DNA of 64,000 bases from Taudactylus pleione (taxonomy: Eukaryota > Chordata > Amphibia > Anura > Myobatrachidae): the NCBI GenBank assembly GCA_031769625.1, contig JAUIMM010000115.1:15732501-15796500 (forward strand). Reading direction: 5' to 3'. Positions 54,419 to 64,000 of the stretch are shown here, in pieces. Position 1 is the stretch's first letter. Each line of letters starts with the position of its first letter. The notes below the pieces were generated by a model, which had not been told where the DNA came from, ran no database searches, and saw only the letters and a program-made list of their open reading frames with translations. The translations under genes and the position numbers were made by a program.

Positions 54419-55265
54419 TCATTTAAATCTTGCCACTTCCTCTATTTGAGTCAGTGTGTGCTGTGTTCTCCCCGCTCTCACGGTATTGTAGGACATGCTG
54501 GTAATATGAGGTGCTGTCACTCCATGGGAGGGAGTATGCTCCATGTTGATATTTCTCCGGCTGGTAGACAGGAGGTTTTTATGACTGGCTGTGCAGATCT
54601 TACAGATGGCAGCACACAGATGGGATATCCCTGGTCCTTGACTCGTTTCTCCGCTATTAAGGGTAACGGTTTCTTCAAAAGCATTGGCTTTAGGGTGATA
54701 TCCAAAGTTGCAGAAAAATGGTGACATCTTGGATGCAGAATGACAGGAATTATTGTATGAAAATTCTGCCATATGCCATAGGCATAATGTCCGATCATTA
54801 TGACTTTTGGAAACAAAGCAGCGAAGAAACTGTTCCAGAGATTGGTTCACCAGTTCTGTCTGCCCATGGGATTGAGGGTGATAACCAAAGGAAAGACTGA
54901 CATGAATTCTCAAGCTGGAACAAAACGCCCTCCAGAATTTGGTGATGAAGTGTGTGTCCCTGTCAAAACAATATCTTGAAGCAGACCATGTAAGTTAAAG
55001 ATATGCCAGATAAATAAAACTGCTAGCTCCTTGGCACTCAGGAGTTTGCGTAAAGGGATGAAATGAGACATTTTATTAAACCGATCAACTGTTACCTAGA
55101 TGGTGTTGAACTGAGAGGAGGATGGTAAATCAACTATGAAATCCATATAAATATGGGACCATGGTTTACTGGGAATAGAGAGCGAAAGAAGCTGTCCAAC
55201 TGGGGGCTTCAGAGGTGTCTGTGTGTATCTTTTTCTGGGCACAAACTACACAGGCTAAAACAAAC
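54419..55265 (-). pseudogene. Ty3/gypsy integrase fragment
   Basis: Minus-strand blocks in order from 55260: CVVCAQKK (zinc-finger end), GQLLSLSIPSKPWSHIYMDF and IVDLP (first catalytic Asp region), [32 protein letters not shown], a degraded DRGTQF-like block, then LSFGYHPQSHGQTELVNQSL and EQFLRCFVS with the catalytic Glu context, and EFSYNNSCHSASKMSPF. This is a vertebrate gypsy integrase core. Stops and at least three frame shifts are visible. It ends at about 55265, where the sequence changes to LTR-like DNA. Confidence 0.9.
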
Positions 55266-55282
55266 TGTCAGGGACCCGTACC

Positions 55283-57370
55283 CAGTATCCCTGACATGGG
55301 GGTGCACTTCTGCTATAGACAGAGCACCGTAATACAAATACCTTACTTACCAAACTGCCACCACCGATGGAAACTATTTAAAGAGGCCATCGGTTCTCTA
55401 TTTACTCAATGATTGCACAGGCTCAGCAACAAGATTCCCACGCAGTTAATCTGTTGCTTAACCTCTCCCCAATTGCACATACTCAGCATCCTAGATGACC
55501 ACACAGTTCGCTGGGACCAACCCTCTGCTTCCCGTATTTAACAATAGATGTAGCGTCAACTAAGTGGACTAATAATCTTTTCAAAGACTAGGTTTTCGGA
55601 GCATATATGAAATAAACTAATAAACAATACTTTATTTACATAAAAAGGAGTACAATGCTTAAAAAGAATGTTACAAAGAAAAGAATGGTTACAAAGGTAC
55701 ATAAATGTATAGCAATATAAAATAAAACTTGTAGAAGTGGAAACTTACAGAGAACACGCAGCGTTCTGCCCAGAAGGAATGGAAAGAAATGCAAGGAATG
55801 CAGGTTAAACTTCCATGTGAAATGGATCCCTCAGTTTGAACACAGAACCCAGGACTTCAATCCCTTTTATCAGAAGAGCATCACACCTCAGGTGATGTCA
55901 TCCAGTCAGCTCTGATTGGTAGATTAGATAATTGGAGGACAGGAACCTCCCAGCTAGCTTCTAAATCCCTTTAAACTTAGAACAGAAATAAGCCTAATAA
56001 CTTCCCCGTGGATGGTTTACCTAAAATATGGGGTGTTCATCTTACTGGACCTTATTTCATCTATTATAAAAGTGTAAATAGGATGGGGCTGTGATGATGC
56101 CTTCTTGAGATATCTCATATCTTTAAAACTGTATGTATGTCTCAGTGATATGGGAATTGCACCCAACCTGGATGTTTATTCCAGTTATGTGTTCATGATT
56201 TTCCCAGCTACCAGCTATCACTGATACATCAATTTTGTCACATAACCCATCCAAATATGACTGCTCTTTTGATCTGGCTACGTCTCATCACACCTGAATG
56301 TCAGCCTGGTTACTATTTGCTTTACCCCCTATGGTGCTTGCTTCCTATAGATACAAACACAAAGGGCTGAGCATTACACATGTCCTGGTGACAATTTTAC
56401 CATAATTGAATGGACACTCAGATGGGCTCTAAGCTAGAAAAATCTGTGTAGCATTTCCTGACTTCGTTAACAGGCTAGTGGGAACTTTGCCTGTCTCTCT
56501 TAATTTCATTACCTGGGCAAGACTCTAACCAAAAGGCTTCCTGCCTTGTAAACTTCAAAGAATAATTATCATGTGAGTCATGACATTAGCATCTTATTGT
56601 TCAGTGAGGGGCCAGAGTTTAACAACAAATTATTATGAACAACTCACAATCATAAAACCTATAATTCTTCACAACTCCCCTATTCAGTGCTATGTGCACT
56701 ATCTCCAATTTGCAACTCCTCTGTTTCATTTGCAATTCATTGTCTGTATATTAATGCAAGCAATAAACTTTTTCAGCAAGTCCTGATATCCCTCAGTGCA
56801 TACCAGCTATTCAGGCTGCAACTAGCCAAGTGCATGCCAGTCCTCAAGACTGCAACTAGCCAAGTGCATACCAGCTATTCAGGCTGCAACTAGCCAAGTG
56901 CATACCAGCTATTCAGGCTGCAACTAGCCAAGTGCATACCAGTCCTCAAGACTGCATCTAGCCAAGTGCATACAAGCTATTCAAGCTAGAACTAGCCAAG
57001 TGCATACCAGTCCTCAAGACTGCAACTAGCAAGTGCATACCAGCTATACAGGCTGCAACTAGACAAGTGCATACCAGTCCTCAAGACTGCAACTAGCCAA
57101 GTGCATACCAGCTTTCAGGCTGCAACTGGCCATGTGCATACAGCTCTCAAAGCTGCAACCAAACAAGCATATATCAGCCCTTAAGGCCATATTCCAGTCA
57201 GGAGCCATCAAATCCTCACAACTCCTTATCAATCGACTTTTTAGCAATTGACTTTTTAAGTATCTATTAACAATTGACTCTTGATCAACCAATTCACTAT
57301 ACTCTCCTGAGCTTCATATTCCTGGTATGATTCAATTGTGAATCTTCTGTGAGATCCATAACATTATAGC
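55283..57370 (+). mobile_element. LTR/leader-like region of an LTR retrotransposon
   Basis: It begins TGTCAGGGACCCGTACCC just beyond the broken integrase and runs into a minisatellite (56785-57150). It ends with GATCCATAACA, then TTATAGCTGGCCAC, a primer-binding-site-like transition before the gag frame at 57409. The region is therefore probably the 5' LTR plus leader of the plus-strand element whose gag follows. It is about 2 kb, long for an LTR, and may contain further insertions (55600-56700 is unassigned AT-rich DNA). Confidence 0.5.
56785..57150. repeat. Minisatellite, 34-bp unit with two alternating subtypes
   Basis: The constant part GCAACTAGCCAAGTGCATAC is followed either by CAGCTATTCAGGCT or by CAGTCCTCAAGACT. 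About ten units are present and the subtypes largely alternate. The ending resembles the CAGCCCTCAAGGCTGC core of the arrays at 23.4 kb and 60.3 kb. Confidence 0.9.
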
Positions 57371-57408
57371 TGGCCACATTACAGGAACTGAAGCCGTCTG
57401 CTTTTGCC

Positions 57409-59303
57409 ATGGGTCCTGCTCTGCAAAATCTGGTCCAGTCTTCACTCTCAAACCAGACCACCTCAAGTCAGAATCCGGATGAGGATCTAGTTCCGGTCCT
57501 GTTCAGCAGATTAATAATCTGTGAAGACAGGCAAATTCTCACATCACAAGCCTTCTTAGGGCTATCCATCCATATAGATGCTCTGCAGCAGCAGATTTCT
57601 GCACATAAAATTGTTTCTGACAATTCTAAGGTTTGTCAATCTCTATCAAAATGACTGTTCTCTGCCCCCTCAGTTTTCCAGTAATGGGAGTCCTGAACAA
57701 CTGAGGATTTTTCAGGCTCCTGTTGAGCAGTTAATGACATCATTCCCTGAAAAAAGGCAGCAAGTTTCTAAATTATTTGGAAGTTCTTCATATGCCACAA
57801 AAGTCGCTTCCCTATTTACTGAGGCAGAATTGACCACAGATTCTGGTTCCCCCAGTCCTGGGGTGACTCCTTCTGTGTTGTCTGAAAGTAGATTCTGGAG
57901 TTTCTGGAGTCGCAAAAAGAGGCATCTATCTTCAAGTCTAGTCCTGTAGCCCCTGGAGAGGTATCTGATTCTGTGTCAAGTCCTGAAGCCCCAGATGGTG
58001 CATCTGTATTCAAGTCTAGTCCTGTAGACCCTGGAAAGGTATTGATTCCAGCTGAGACCCCCAAGAAGAGGGGTAGATCTTGTTGAGTTCCCTGAAGGGG
58101 AGATTTCAGCTGAGACCCCAGGAAGAGGGGTAGATACTGCTGAGTTCCCTGAAGGGGAGATTCTAGCTGAGACCCCAGGAAGGGGTAGATCCTGTGAAGT
58201 TCCCTGAAGAGGAGATTCCAGCTGAGACCTCAGGAAGGGTAGGTCATGCTGAGTTCCCTGAAGGGAATATTCCAGCTAAGACCCCAGGAAGAGGGGTAAA
58301 TCCTGCTGAGTCTCCTGAAGGAGTGATTCCAGTCAAAACCCCTGGAGGGGTGGTTTATCCCTTGTCTTCAAAATAAACTTCTGAATATCCAGCTTCTGAA
58401 AAGACTTCTAAACATTCACGTTCTGAAAAACTTCTGACCTGTCAGTCCTGGGAGGGGCACTGCAACCAGTAAAGTCTGGAAAGAAATACCAACCAGTTAT
58501 TTCAGCAGGGAATTCACAGCATCCTCCTCAAGACTCTCAAGCCATTGTTCCGGACCAAGACTCTGACCTAGTCATTTTCAATGGAAAATTAGAACAATAT
58601 GATCTGTTGCTTCAGTGTCTAGAAGTAGCTCCACTTATTACTCCAGATGAGAATATACGATACTTGACTATGTCCTTCAGAGGGGAGGCTTTGAAATGGG
58701 TTAATCCACTTATTCGGTCCGATGATCCTATTCTTCAAGATTTACAAGCCTTCAATAATGCCGTTATTAGAAGATTTGGTGGTCCTGACATAATCCTTTC
58801 TGACACTTCTGCAAATTCTGCCTTATCGGCCAAAGAACCACCTATCACCTATCACTGAGCTCAGAAAATCTTTGCTAAACCAACGCACCAACAAAAAGAG
58901 TCAAGCTCCTAAGAATCCAACTTCTAAGGACTTTCAGTCTCAGGTTGATCACAGCACAGTATTATCTTCTTCAAGGTCTCCAATCAGGAAGTTAACTGTT
59001 GGCTTTATCTCTTTGTACTCATTTTGCAAAGGAGTTTTGAACAGATCTGATCTATTGTATCCAATACCCATCCAGACTGTTGAACATTCTGCCTGTGCCC
59101 AATCTAATCATGTTTCTTTTCCAGTACTGTCTGATAAGAACACTGTAATCCTTCCATTGGATGTGGATTCTAACTCTGATTACAACTCTAAAGCCAAAGA
59201 AACTCCTTTGATTGAGGGTACCATGACTTCTGACAATATTTTTGGACTTACCTTGGTCAGACCTCAGCAATCTTGCAGAAAGTCTCGACGTAAATCTTGA
59301 GTC
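57409..59303 (+). pseudogene. Gypsy-type gag remnant with repeat-rich linker
   Basis: A first block (57409-57654) begins MGPALQNLVQSSLS. A second covers 57578-57949. Then comes a repeat linker (57960-58370), and a third block (58500-58858) with FNGKLEQYDLLLQCLEVAPL and then YLTMSFRGEALKWVNPLI and ILQDLQAFNNAVIRRFG. That third block is the capsid-like pattern of vertebrate gypsy Gag (FRGEAL.W..PL...DPIL.....F). A last block (58872-59303) has no RT, protease or integrase motif, so pol has probably been deleted or replaced. Stops and frame changes occur between blocks. Confidence 0.75.
58060..58365 (+). repeat. Coding-type repeat, about 57-bp unit, 5 copies
   Basis: The unit reads GTTCCCTGAAGGGGAGATTC followed by a CAGCTGAGACCCCAGGAAGA core. 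Translated, it gives a 19-residue peptide of the type EFPEGEIPAETPGRG plus a few residues. Unit lengths vary (57, 54, 53), so frames shift between copies. It lies in the gag linker. Confidence 0.85.
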
Positions 59304-59375
59304 TGCCTTGTCCATCTGTTTTCTTGTTTTCAGTTCCCCTTAGTCCTGTTGGGGTGTCTGGAGTCCACCCACAAG

Positions 59376-59830
59376 TGGGGGGTACTGTTAGGATCATCTT
59401 AGTGGCAGGTCCCAGCTTTAGTTGTCACTGGGTTGCTCTGTTGGGGTCATCGTAAAGGTGAAGAAAGCATTTATGGACTGAAGCACTTCACAGCCTAGTT
59501 GTAGGCCGAAAGCCCAAGTCTGTGGATCTCCTTGTAAAAGAGAGATGAAAATTCCCTACCCACTGAGGTAACCCAAGCTGGTTTTATACCATATGCTCTG
59601 TGCTCCCGTCGGCTGTGTGTCCTCTGGCAAGGTGGAAAACCCCAGGCTGCAATGTAGGTAGCGGACGCTACAGAATGGGTGTCAACTTGATTACTGGGTA
59701 CACTGATCCAGGTACATGGTACTCTGCACGAGTAATGGGTGTCCTTGCAATTAGGCAGATCGGCGGCACAGATCGGTAACTGAGCAGAAGGACTAGGACT
59801 CACACAAGTGGTTAGGGAGCCCCTATATCA
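59376..59830 (+). mobile_element. Polypurine tract and start of a 3' LTR
   Basis: After the last coding block, AAGTGGGGGGTAC is a polypurine-like stretch directly followed by TGTTAGGATCATC at 59386, the expected start of a 3' LTR. The LTR-like DNA continues to at least 59830. The start does not match the presumed 5' LTR start (TGTCAGGGACC) at 55287, so pairing of the two is uncertain; they may belong to different elements. Confidence 0.5.
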
Positions 59831-60239
59831 ACACTGAACCACAAATGGTTCCAGCAATGGCACCAGCAATATTTTTTTTATCTCATTGCATATATTTAAC
59901 AATTGTATTGTATTGTTTTTTTTTCTTTTTTTGTGTTTTTTATGTGTGTATTATGTTGATATTAAATATATTATTATTTTATTGAGAGAAGCCTTGTTAT
60001 AATAAGTTGTTATCAGTCAAGCAATACCTTTACATCCACGCAGAAATTTTTTTTGATGCATATATTCACCACCTTGCCACAGTCCTATATGTATGTACAG
60101 GTGTATATGTGTGTATATGTTTATCCATGTACATATATGTTTTCTTTTGAAAGTGTGAACTACTGTTGTGTAAGACCTCTGGAATCACATTGGTGAGGTC
60201 TTTGTCACAAGTCCTTAGCGGAATCAATATATACAGCCA
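59831..60239. other. AT-rich low-complexity DNA, no gene
   Basis: T-rich runs (59905-59945) and TATGTGTGTATATG-type low complexity (60085-60140). No feature beyond that. Confidence 0.5.
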
Positions 60240-60289
60240 AGGGTTAAAGCGAAGATGATGATTCGGGTACCCCTTGCAGGAGGAATACT

Positions 60290-60665
60290 GATGCAGCCAC
60301 AGGGCAGTGTAGCAGCCTTGAGGGTTGGTAAAAGATGCAGCCCTTGGGCTGTGTAGCAGCCTTTAGGGCCAGAGAAGGATGCAACCACTGGGCTGAGTAG
60401 CAGCCTTGAGGGCTGGTGGAGGATGTAGCCACTGGGCTGTGTAGCTGCCTTGAGGGCTGGTAGCAGATGCAGCCTCTGGGCTGTGTAGCAGCCTTGAAGG
60501 CTGGTGGAAGATGCAGCCACTGGGCTGTATAGCAGCCTTGAGGGCTGGTAGCAGATGCAGCCTCTGGGCTGTGTAGCAGCCTTGAAGTTTGGTAGAAGAT
60601 GCAGCCACTGGGCTGTGTAGCAGCCTTGAAGGCTGGAAGCAGATACAGTCTCTGGGCTGTGTAAC
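60290..60665. repeat. Minisatellite, 44-bp unit, about 8 copies
   Basis: The unit GTAGCAGCCTTGAGGGCTGG is followed by TAGCAGATGCAGCCTCTGGG and CTGT. Two subtypes (GCAGCCTCTGGG and GCAGCCACTGGG) alternate. Minus-strand frames over it (287 and 161 codons) come from the repeat and should not be called genes. Confidence 0.9.
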
Positions 60666-60689
60666 AGATGATGCAGAATTGTGTTGGTA

Positions 60690-61015
60690 AAGATGCAGGA
60701 GTGCGGCTTGTGCCGCCGAGATGACACAAGTGACTGATGATACTGGAGTGCTACTAGTGCTGCCAAGATGACACGAGCAGCAGTGCAGTTGGTGAAGTAC
60801 ACTGGAGATGCTGGGTAATGGCCTGTGATGCTGAGATCACACAAGCAGCAGGAGACACCTAGATGAGACCTGTGCCACTGAGTTGACACAAGCAGTGGAT
60901 GTTGCTGGAGTGTGACTTGTGTCGCCGAGATGACACAAGTGGCAGATGATGCTGAAGTGTGACCTGTGCTGCCGAGTTGACACAAGCGGCAAGAGACTCT
61001 GGAGACAGACAAGCT
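60690..61015. repeat. Minisatellite, about 60-bp degenerate unit, 5 copies
   Basis: The core GTGCTGCCGAGATGACACAA recurs in variant form near 60710, 60755, 60825, 60875, 60925 and 60970. Its reverse complement appears once at about 22979. Confidence 0.75.
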
Positions 61016-61293
61016 GAGGTTCAGGACACTCGACCAACACGATGCATACACCGTATCTGGAAACACATGGAATGCTATCACCGACACCCGGGCAATGCAT
61101 CAGCAGGACAGAAAAAAGAGGAAGCACCAATCCCACTCCAGCAGGGATGATGTACCATCTAAAGAAAGGACTTCATGAGCTGACAGCGTGGCGTCTCTGT
61201 CTCTCAGCAACCGGCCTGAGAGAACCACCATTAAACGGAATACGACTGCTGCTTCATGCCAATAACAGCCCTACATTGTTTCCTTAGAGCTGA

Positions 61294-62212
61294 GGGCCCG
61301 ATTCAGTCCAGCTCGCTAGATGCGTTCGCACGCAGCTGACAGCTGCCAAAGTATGCAAATCCTGCGATCGCACGGAAAGAGATTAGCACACCCACTATGT
61401 CTTGGCGTGCGATCGTGGTATGTACTTAGACCCCCACCAGCATGTCTTAAGATGCCCATTTTCCCTTAGTAATACACATCATCTACAGGAAGTGTATTCA
61501 CCAATCGGTAATATCGAGTACCATCGGACCCATACGCAGCACTTGTGGCTGACCATACCCTACTGGAAACACTGCGCGTGCTTCAGTGTGCAAATCTGCC
61601 ATGTGACGTGTATTATGATGCTCCGTCTTAATTATGCACACCTCTGAAACGGCATTAAGACATAGACACACCTGCGTTTGCACCACCATACCTCCCAACA
61701 TGACCCTCTCCAGGAGGGACACAATGCTCTGGTCCTGGACTTCCCTGGTAATTTATGATTGGTGGCAGCTCCAGAGGTGGGGCTGCTGCAGTACAGTCCA
61801 AAATTCAAATAGGGGAGTCACACCAACTGCCAATGAGTCCCAGCCAGTGATGTTTGGCAGCGTTTGAAATGACAGTTGGTGTGGCTCCCCTATTTGAATT
61901 TTGAACTGTGTTGCAGCCCCACCTCTTACCAGGGAAGTCCAGGACCAGAGCATTGTGTCCCTCCTGGAGAGGGTCATGTTGGGAGGTATGCACCACCACA
62001 CCCCTGTTTCCATCGACCAACCCCTGTCACCACCCACAAACTGCTCGTCCTGTCAATCATTCTAGCAAGGTGTCTGTGTACAAGGGGCAATCTCTTCGCA
62101 ATCGCATGGACTGGTTTACGCACGCGCACTGAGACTTATACGTATGTGCAGATTGCAAACATCGGCTCGCTACGAGCAAACGCATTTTAGCAAATGGGTC
62201 TGAATCAGGGCC
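61294..62212. mobile_element. PIF/Harbinger-type MITE with TGA duplication, containing a second MITE
   Basis: Left GGGCCCGATTCAGTCCAGC and reverse complement of the right end, GGCCCTGATTCAGACCCAT, are inverted. TGA flanks both ends (61291-61293 and 62213-62215), a TNA duplication as expected for PIF/Harbinger. Subterminal GCGTTCGCACG and CGTTTGCTCG also pair. The fold-back element at 61687-61990 is inserted inside. Confidence 0.85.
61687..61990. mobile_element. Fold-back MITE with CATACCTCCCAACATGACC ends
   Basis: The two outer arms of about 60 bp are nearly perfect inverted repeats (CATACCTCCCAACATGACC ... GGACTTCCCTGGTAA and its mirror). CACCAC flanks both sides (61681-61686, 61991-61996), a possible 6-bp duplication. 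The centre contains a second inverted repeat, the same core as 51137-51292. Two-strand open frames over it are artefacts of the fold-back structure. Confidence 0.85.
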
Positions 62213-62399
62213 TGAGCACGCTCCCCGGTACCTAGATTGCCACCTGGACTTATGCTCAGAACGGTAGAGGCTTGCACAGTAGTCCAGATATTGCTGGAGA
62301 TGTATGCGGATAAGAATTCGACTGGATAGTGAATTCCGATAAACACAAGAGTTTTTTAGCCACTAACTGAGTGCGGAGCAAAGTTGCTGGATTGCTACG

Positions 62400-62770
62400 C
62401 TTGGGAGAACTGAATGGCAGAGCCATGGGTGGATGTCGCAGCACTGAGGTGACATGAGCGGAAGAGCTGCAGACTGGCGTTGCTGCTCTGAGGTGGAATA
62501 ACCGGCGAGGCTGCGGGTAGATGTTACAGGACTGAGGTGGTATGGGCAGCTCGACAGCAGGCTGATATTATTGATCCGAGGTGGAATAAGTGGCGAGTCC
62601 GTGGGTAGATGTTGCAGCACTGAGGTTATATGGGCAGCTGGGCTACAGGCTGATGTTGCTGCATTTGATGTGATATGAGTGGCAGGACCACAGGTGGATG
62701 TCGCTTCACCTGAGGTGATATGAGCAGCAGGGCTGCGGGTTGATGCCGCTGCTCCGAAGGTACTGTGCAG
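62400..62770. repeat. Minisatellite, about 60-bp unit, 6 copies
   Basis: The unit contains GGTGGATGTCGCAGCACTGA, GGTGATATGAGCAGC and GGGCTGCGGG-type words, recurring about every 60 bp. It forms part of the leader of the minus-strand LTR element. Confidence 0.8.
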
Positions 62771-63222
62771 CTGGTAGCAACTACAGTGATACCTAAGACT
62801 GGAACACCAGGGAAAAGGTTCACAGGATCAAGGCAGAGATGCTGGAAAGCAGACATTCTTCACAACCATGTACAGGACCAGAGTCTTACACATAAGGCAT
62901 AAGCTAAAACCAGCAAGAGAGGAATAGCCCTGACTTCCTTATAACAGAGAGACCCACCAATGAGATGCAGAAAAGGCCCCTAATTATTGAGTAGAAGCAG
63001 CTGCAGCGCTGTACGTAGCTATTGATCTTATTCTCTGCAAGCAGCCCCAGCAGTCCCTACGGTCGCTCGGCATCCTGGTTGCCTGGCAACCACAGACGGC
63101 ATCTTAGCCTGGCATCCTGGTTGCCTAACAACAGGTGGACCCGTTGGCCCTTGCTGCTGGAAGCCGCGGTGAACCTAGCTAGGACCTCGGCCAGACACGA
63201 GCTGCAGTGGCGGCTCGTGACA

Positions 63223-63590
63223 GTCTGTCAATTTATTGGTCTTGCAGATCTGTCATTTATTATGGTGTCAGACAGTGCAGGGGAACATTAATTTGCTTAA
63301 CCCTTTTGACACACTGCTTCTAAAGCCATCTCAGCAATGTAGGGCTATTTATTTTCATTATGTGTTCCTGAGGGCCTCTTTAGACCACTCCATTGTTAAG
63401 ATGGGTATTGCCCATTGGTTGGTACACTTTCGGTCCATATCAAAAAAAGGCCTACTTAAGATGTTATCCTACTTTATGTCCATGTTCTCTTCTGCTATTT
63501 ATTCTGAAATGTTTCTTCCATTTTGCCTATAGATTAATTAATTTTAATTGGTATACTGGGCAGCCCTGCATGCCCTAAATGTCACCACTC
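63223..63590. other. No recognised gene
   Basis: A plus-strand frame (63236-63532, 98 codons) has no domain that I can name with confidence. It may be LINE-derived, but no diagnostic motif is visible. Confidence 0.35.
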
Positions 63591-63599
63591 CCCAACTGA

Positions 63600-64000
63600 T
63601 TTGTTGTGTTGCTTTGCTTAATGTCCATAGGGGCTGGCTGTTGTCCATATAGGGGCTGGCTGGCTGTTGTTGTGACTGAGGTTGCCCTGTCCATCCATAG
63701 GGGCTGGCTGTCTGTTGTCCATTTATAGGGGCTGGCTGGCTGTTGTCCTGGCCATAGGGGTTGGCTAGCTGTTATCCATAGGGGCTGGCTGGCTGTTGTC
63801 CATTGGGGCAGGCTGTTCTGCTGTGTTGTTCAGGGGGTGCTCTGTCCATAAGGGGTGTTCTTCACCCCCAGTGTGGAAAAAACAAACAAACATTTTTTTT
63901 TGTGTGCATGTTAGCCACAATTGTCATCAATGTAGGTGCACAGGGGTGCTGTGCTGCTGTCTGTCAAGGGACTGCTGCCTCTTTCAGGGGTTAACCCCCA
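63600..64000. mobile_element. hAT-like subterminal region with short tandem repeats
   Basis: The sequence GGGTGTTCTTCACCCCCAGT near 63857 and GTTGTTCAGGGGGTGCTCTG near 63826 are reverse-complement relatives of 50670-50740 in the hAT-like element (GGGGAAGAGCACCCCTG, GACAACACAGCAC). A CCATAGGGGCTGGCTGGCTG repeat (about 6 copies of 25-35 bp, 63625-63815) is part of it. The element continues past the window end. Confidence 0.6.

Larger units (their letters stand above)
60240..63222 (-). mobile_element. LTR-retrotransposon 5' end and minisatellite leader, minus orientation
   Basis: On minus it begins at 63222 with TGTCACGAGCCGCC, a typical frog gypsy LTR start. A TATA-like TTATAAGGA lies near 62940 and is followed by three minisatellites (62400-62770, 60690-61015, 60290-60665). 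No gag or pol follows. Words are shared with 22669-23765 in the opposite orientation. A Harbinger-type MITE (61294-62212) is inserted between the arrays. Confidence 0.6.

Noticed and set aside
60224..61087. 287-codon minus-strand frame, the longest in the window
   Set aside because: It runs through the 44-bp and 60-bp minisatellites of an LTR leader. Composition follows the repeat unit, and overlapping frames of 161 and 81 codons are equally open.
61753..62190. Several frames of 71-104 codons
   Set aside because: They arise from the arms of the fold-back MITE at 61687-61990; the same text appears forward and reversed.

Overview
The window looks like nuclear DNA from a frog or other amphibian. 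The evidence is a large genome style (one recognisable host exon in 64 kb), spliceosomal introns inside a transposon, and dense nested transposable elements of types typical of anurans: L1/Tx1-like and L2-like LINEs, Tc1-like, hAT-like and PIF/Harbinger DNA transposons, fold-back MITEs, Ty3/gypsy and Ty1/copia remnants. The species was not determined and all family names come from reading translations and termini, not from a search.

Host gene: the only exon I recognise is a 24-bp first coding exon on the minus strand at 19251-19274, encoding MASEELYE and followed by a splice donor. It lies in a CpG-rich stretch of about 18.8-19.6 kb and matches the N-terminus of the short isoform of CDYL (chromodomain Y-like). 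If so, 1-19250 is the start of CDYL intron 1 and everything to the right is upstream of that promoter.

Layout. 0-9 kb: MITEs and a minus-strand, 5'-truncated L1-like LINE (2.6-6.2 kb) broken by two insertions. 9.7-11.7 kb: decayed Ty1/copia internal region. 13.5-14.2 kb: TA-flanked MITE. 16.8-17.7 kb: Tc1 pseudogene. 18.8-19.6 kb: CDYL promoter and exon 1. 20.8-22.7 kb: fold-back MITEs. 22.7-23.8 kb: minisatellites resembling an LTR/leader. 24.0-26.0 kb: Tc1-like element split by an L2-like LINE. 27.156-35.164 kb: a structurally complete 8.0-kb PIF/Harbinger element with TTA target duplication and about 40-bp terminal inverted repeats. It carries three intron-containing genes: a DDE transposase on plus, flanked by two different minus-strand genes, both apparently encoding Myb/SANT-like DNA-binding proteins. 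35-46 kb: MITEs (three with telomere-like CCCTAA-type interiors), another Tc1-like element, and a Tigger/pogo-like element. 47.3-51.1 kb: rearranged hAT remnant. 51-59.4 kb: L1 RT scrap, LTR-like DNA with minisatellites, a minus-strand gypsy integrase, and a plus-strand gag with internal peptide repeats. 60.2-63.2 kb: minus-strand LTR/leader with three minisatellites, containing a Harbinger-type MITE which itself contains a fold-back MITE. 63.6-64 kb: hAT-like subterminal repeats.

The Harbinger element is the most system-like object here. In this superfamily the transposase needs a Myb/SANT-like partner for nuclear import and terminal-repeat binding. This copy appears to encode two such partners in addition to the transposase. 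The copy itself looks inactive: the first catalytic Asp of the transposase reads His, its last exon has a frameshift, and one Myb-like gene also has a frameshift.
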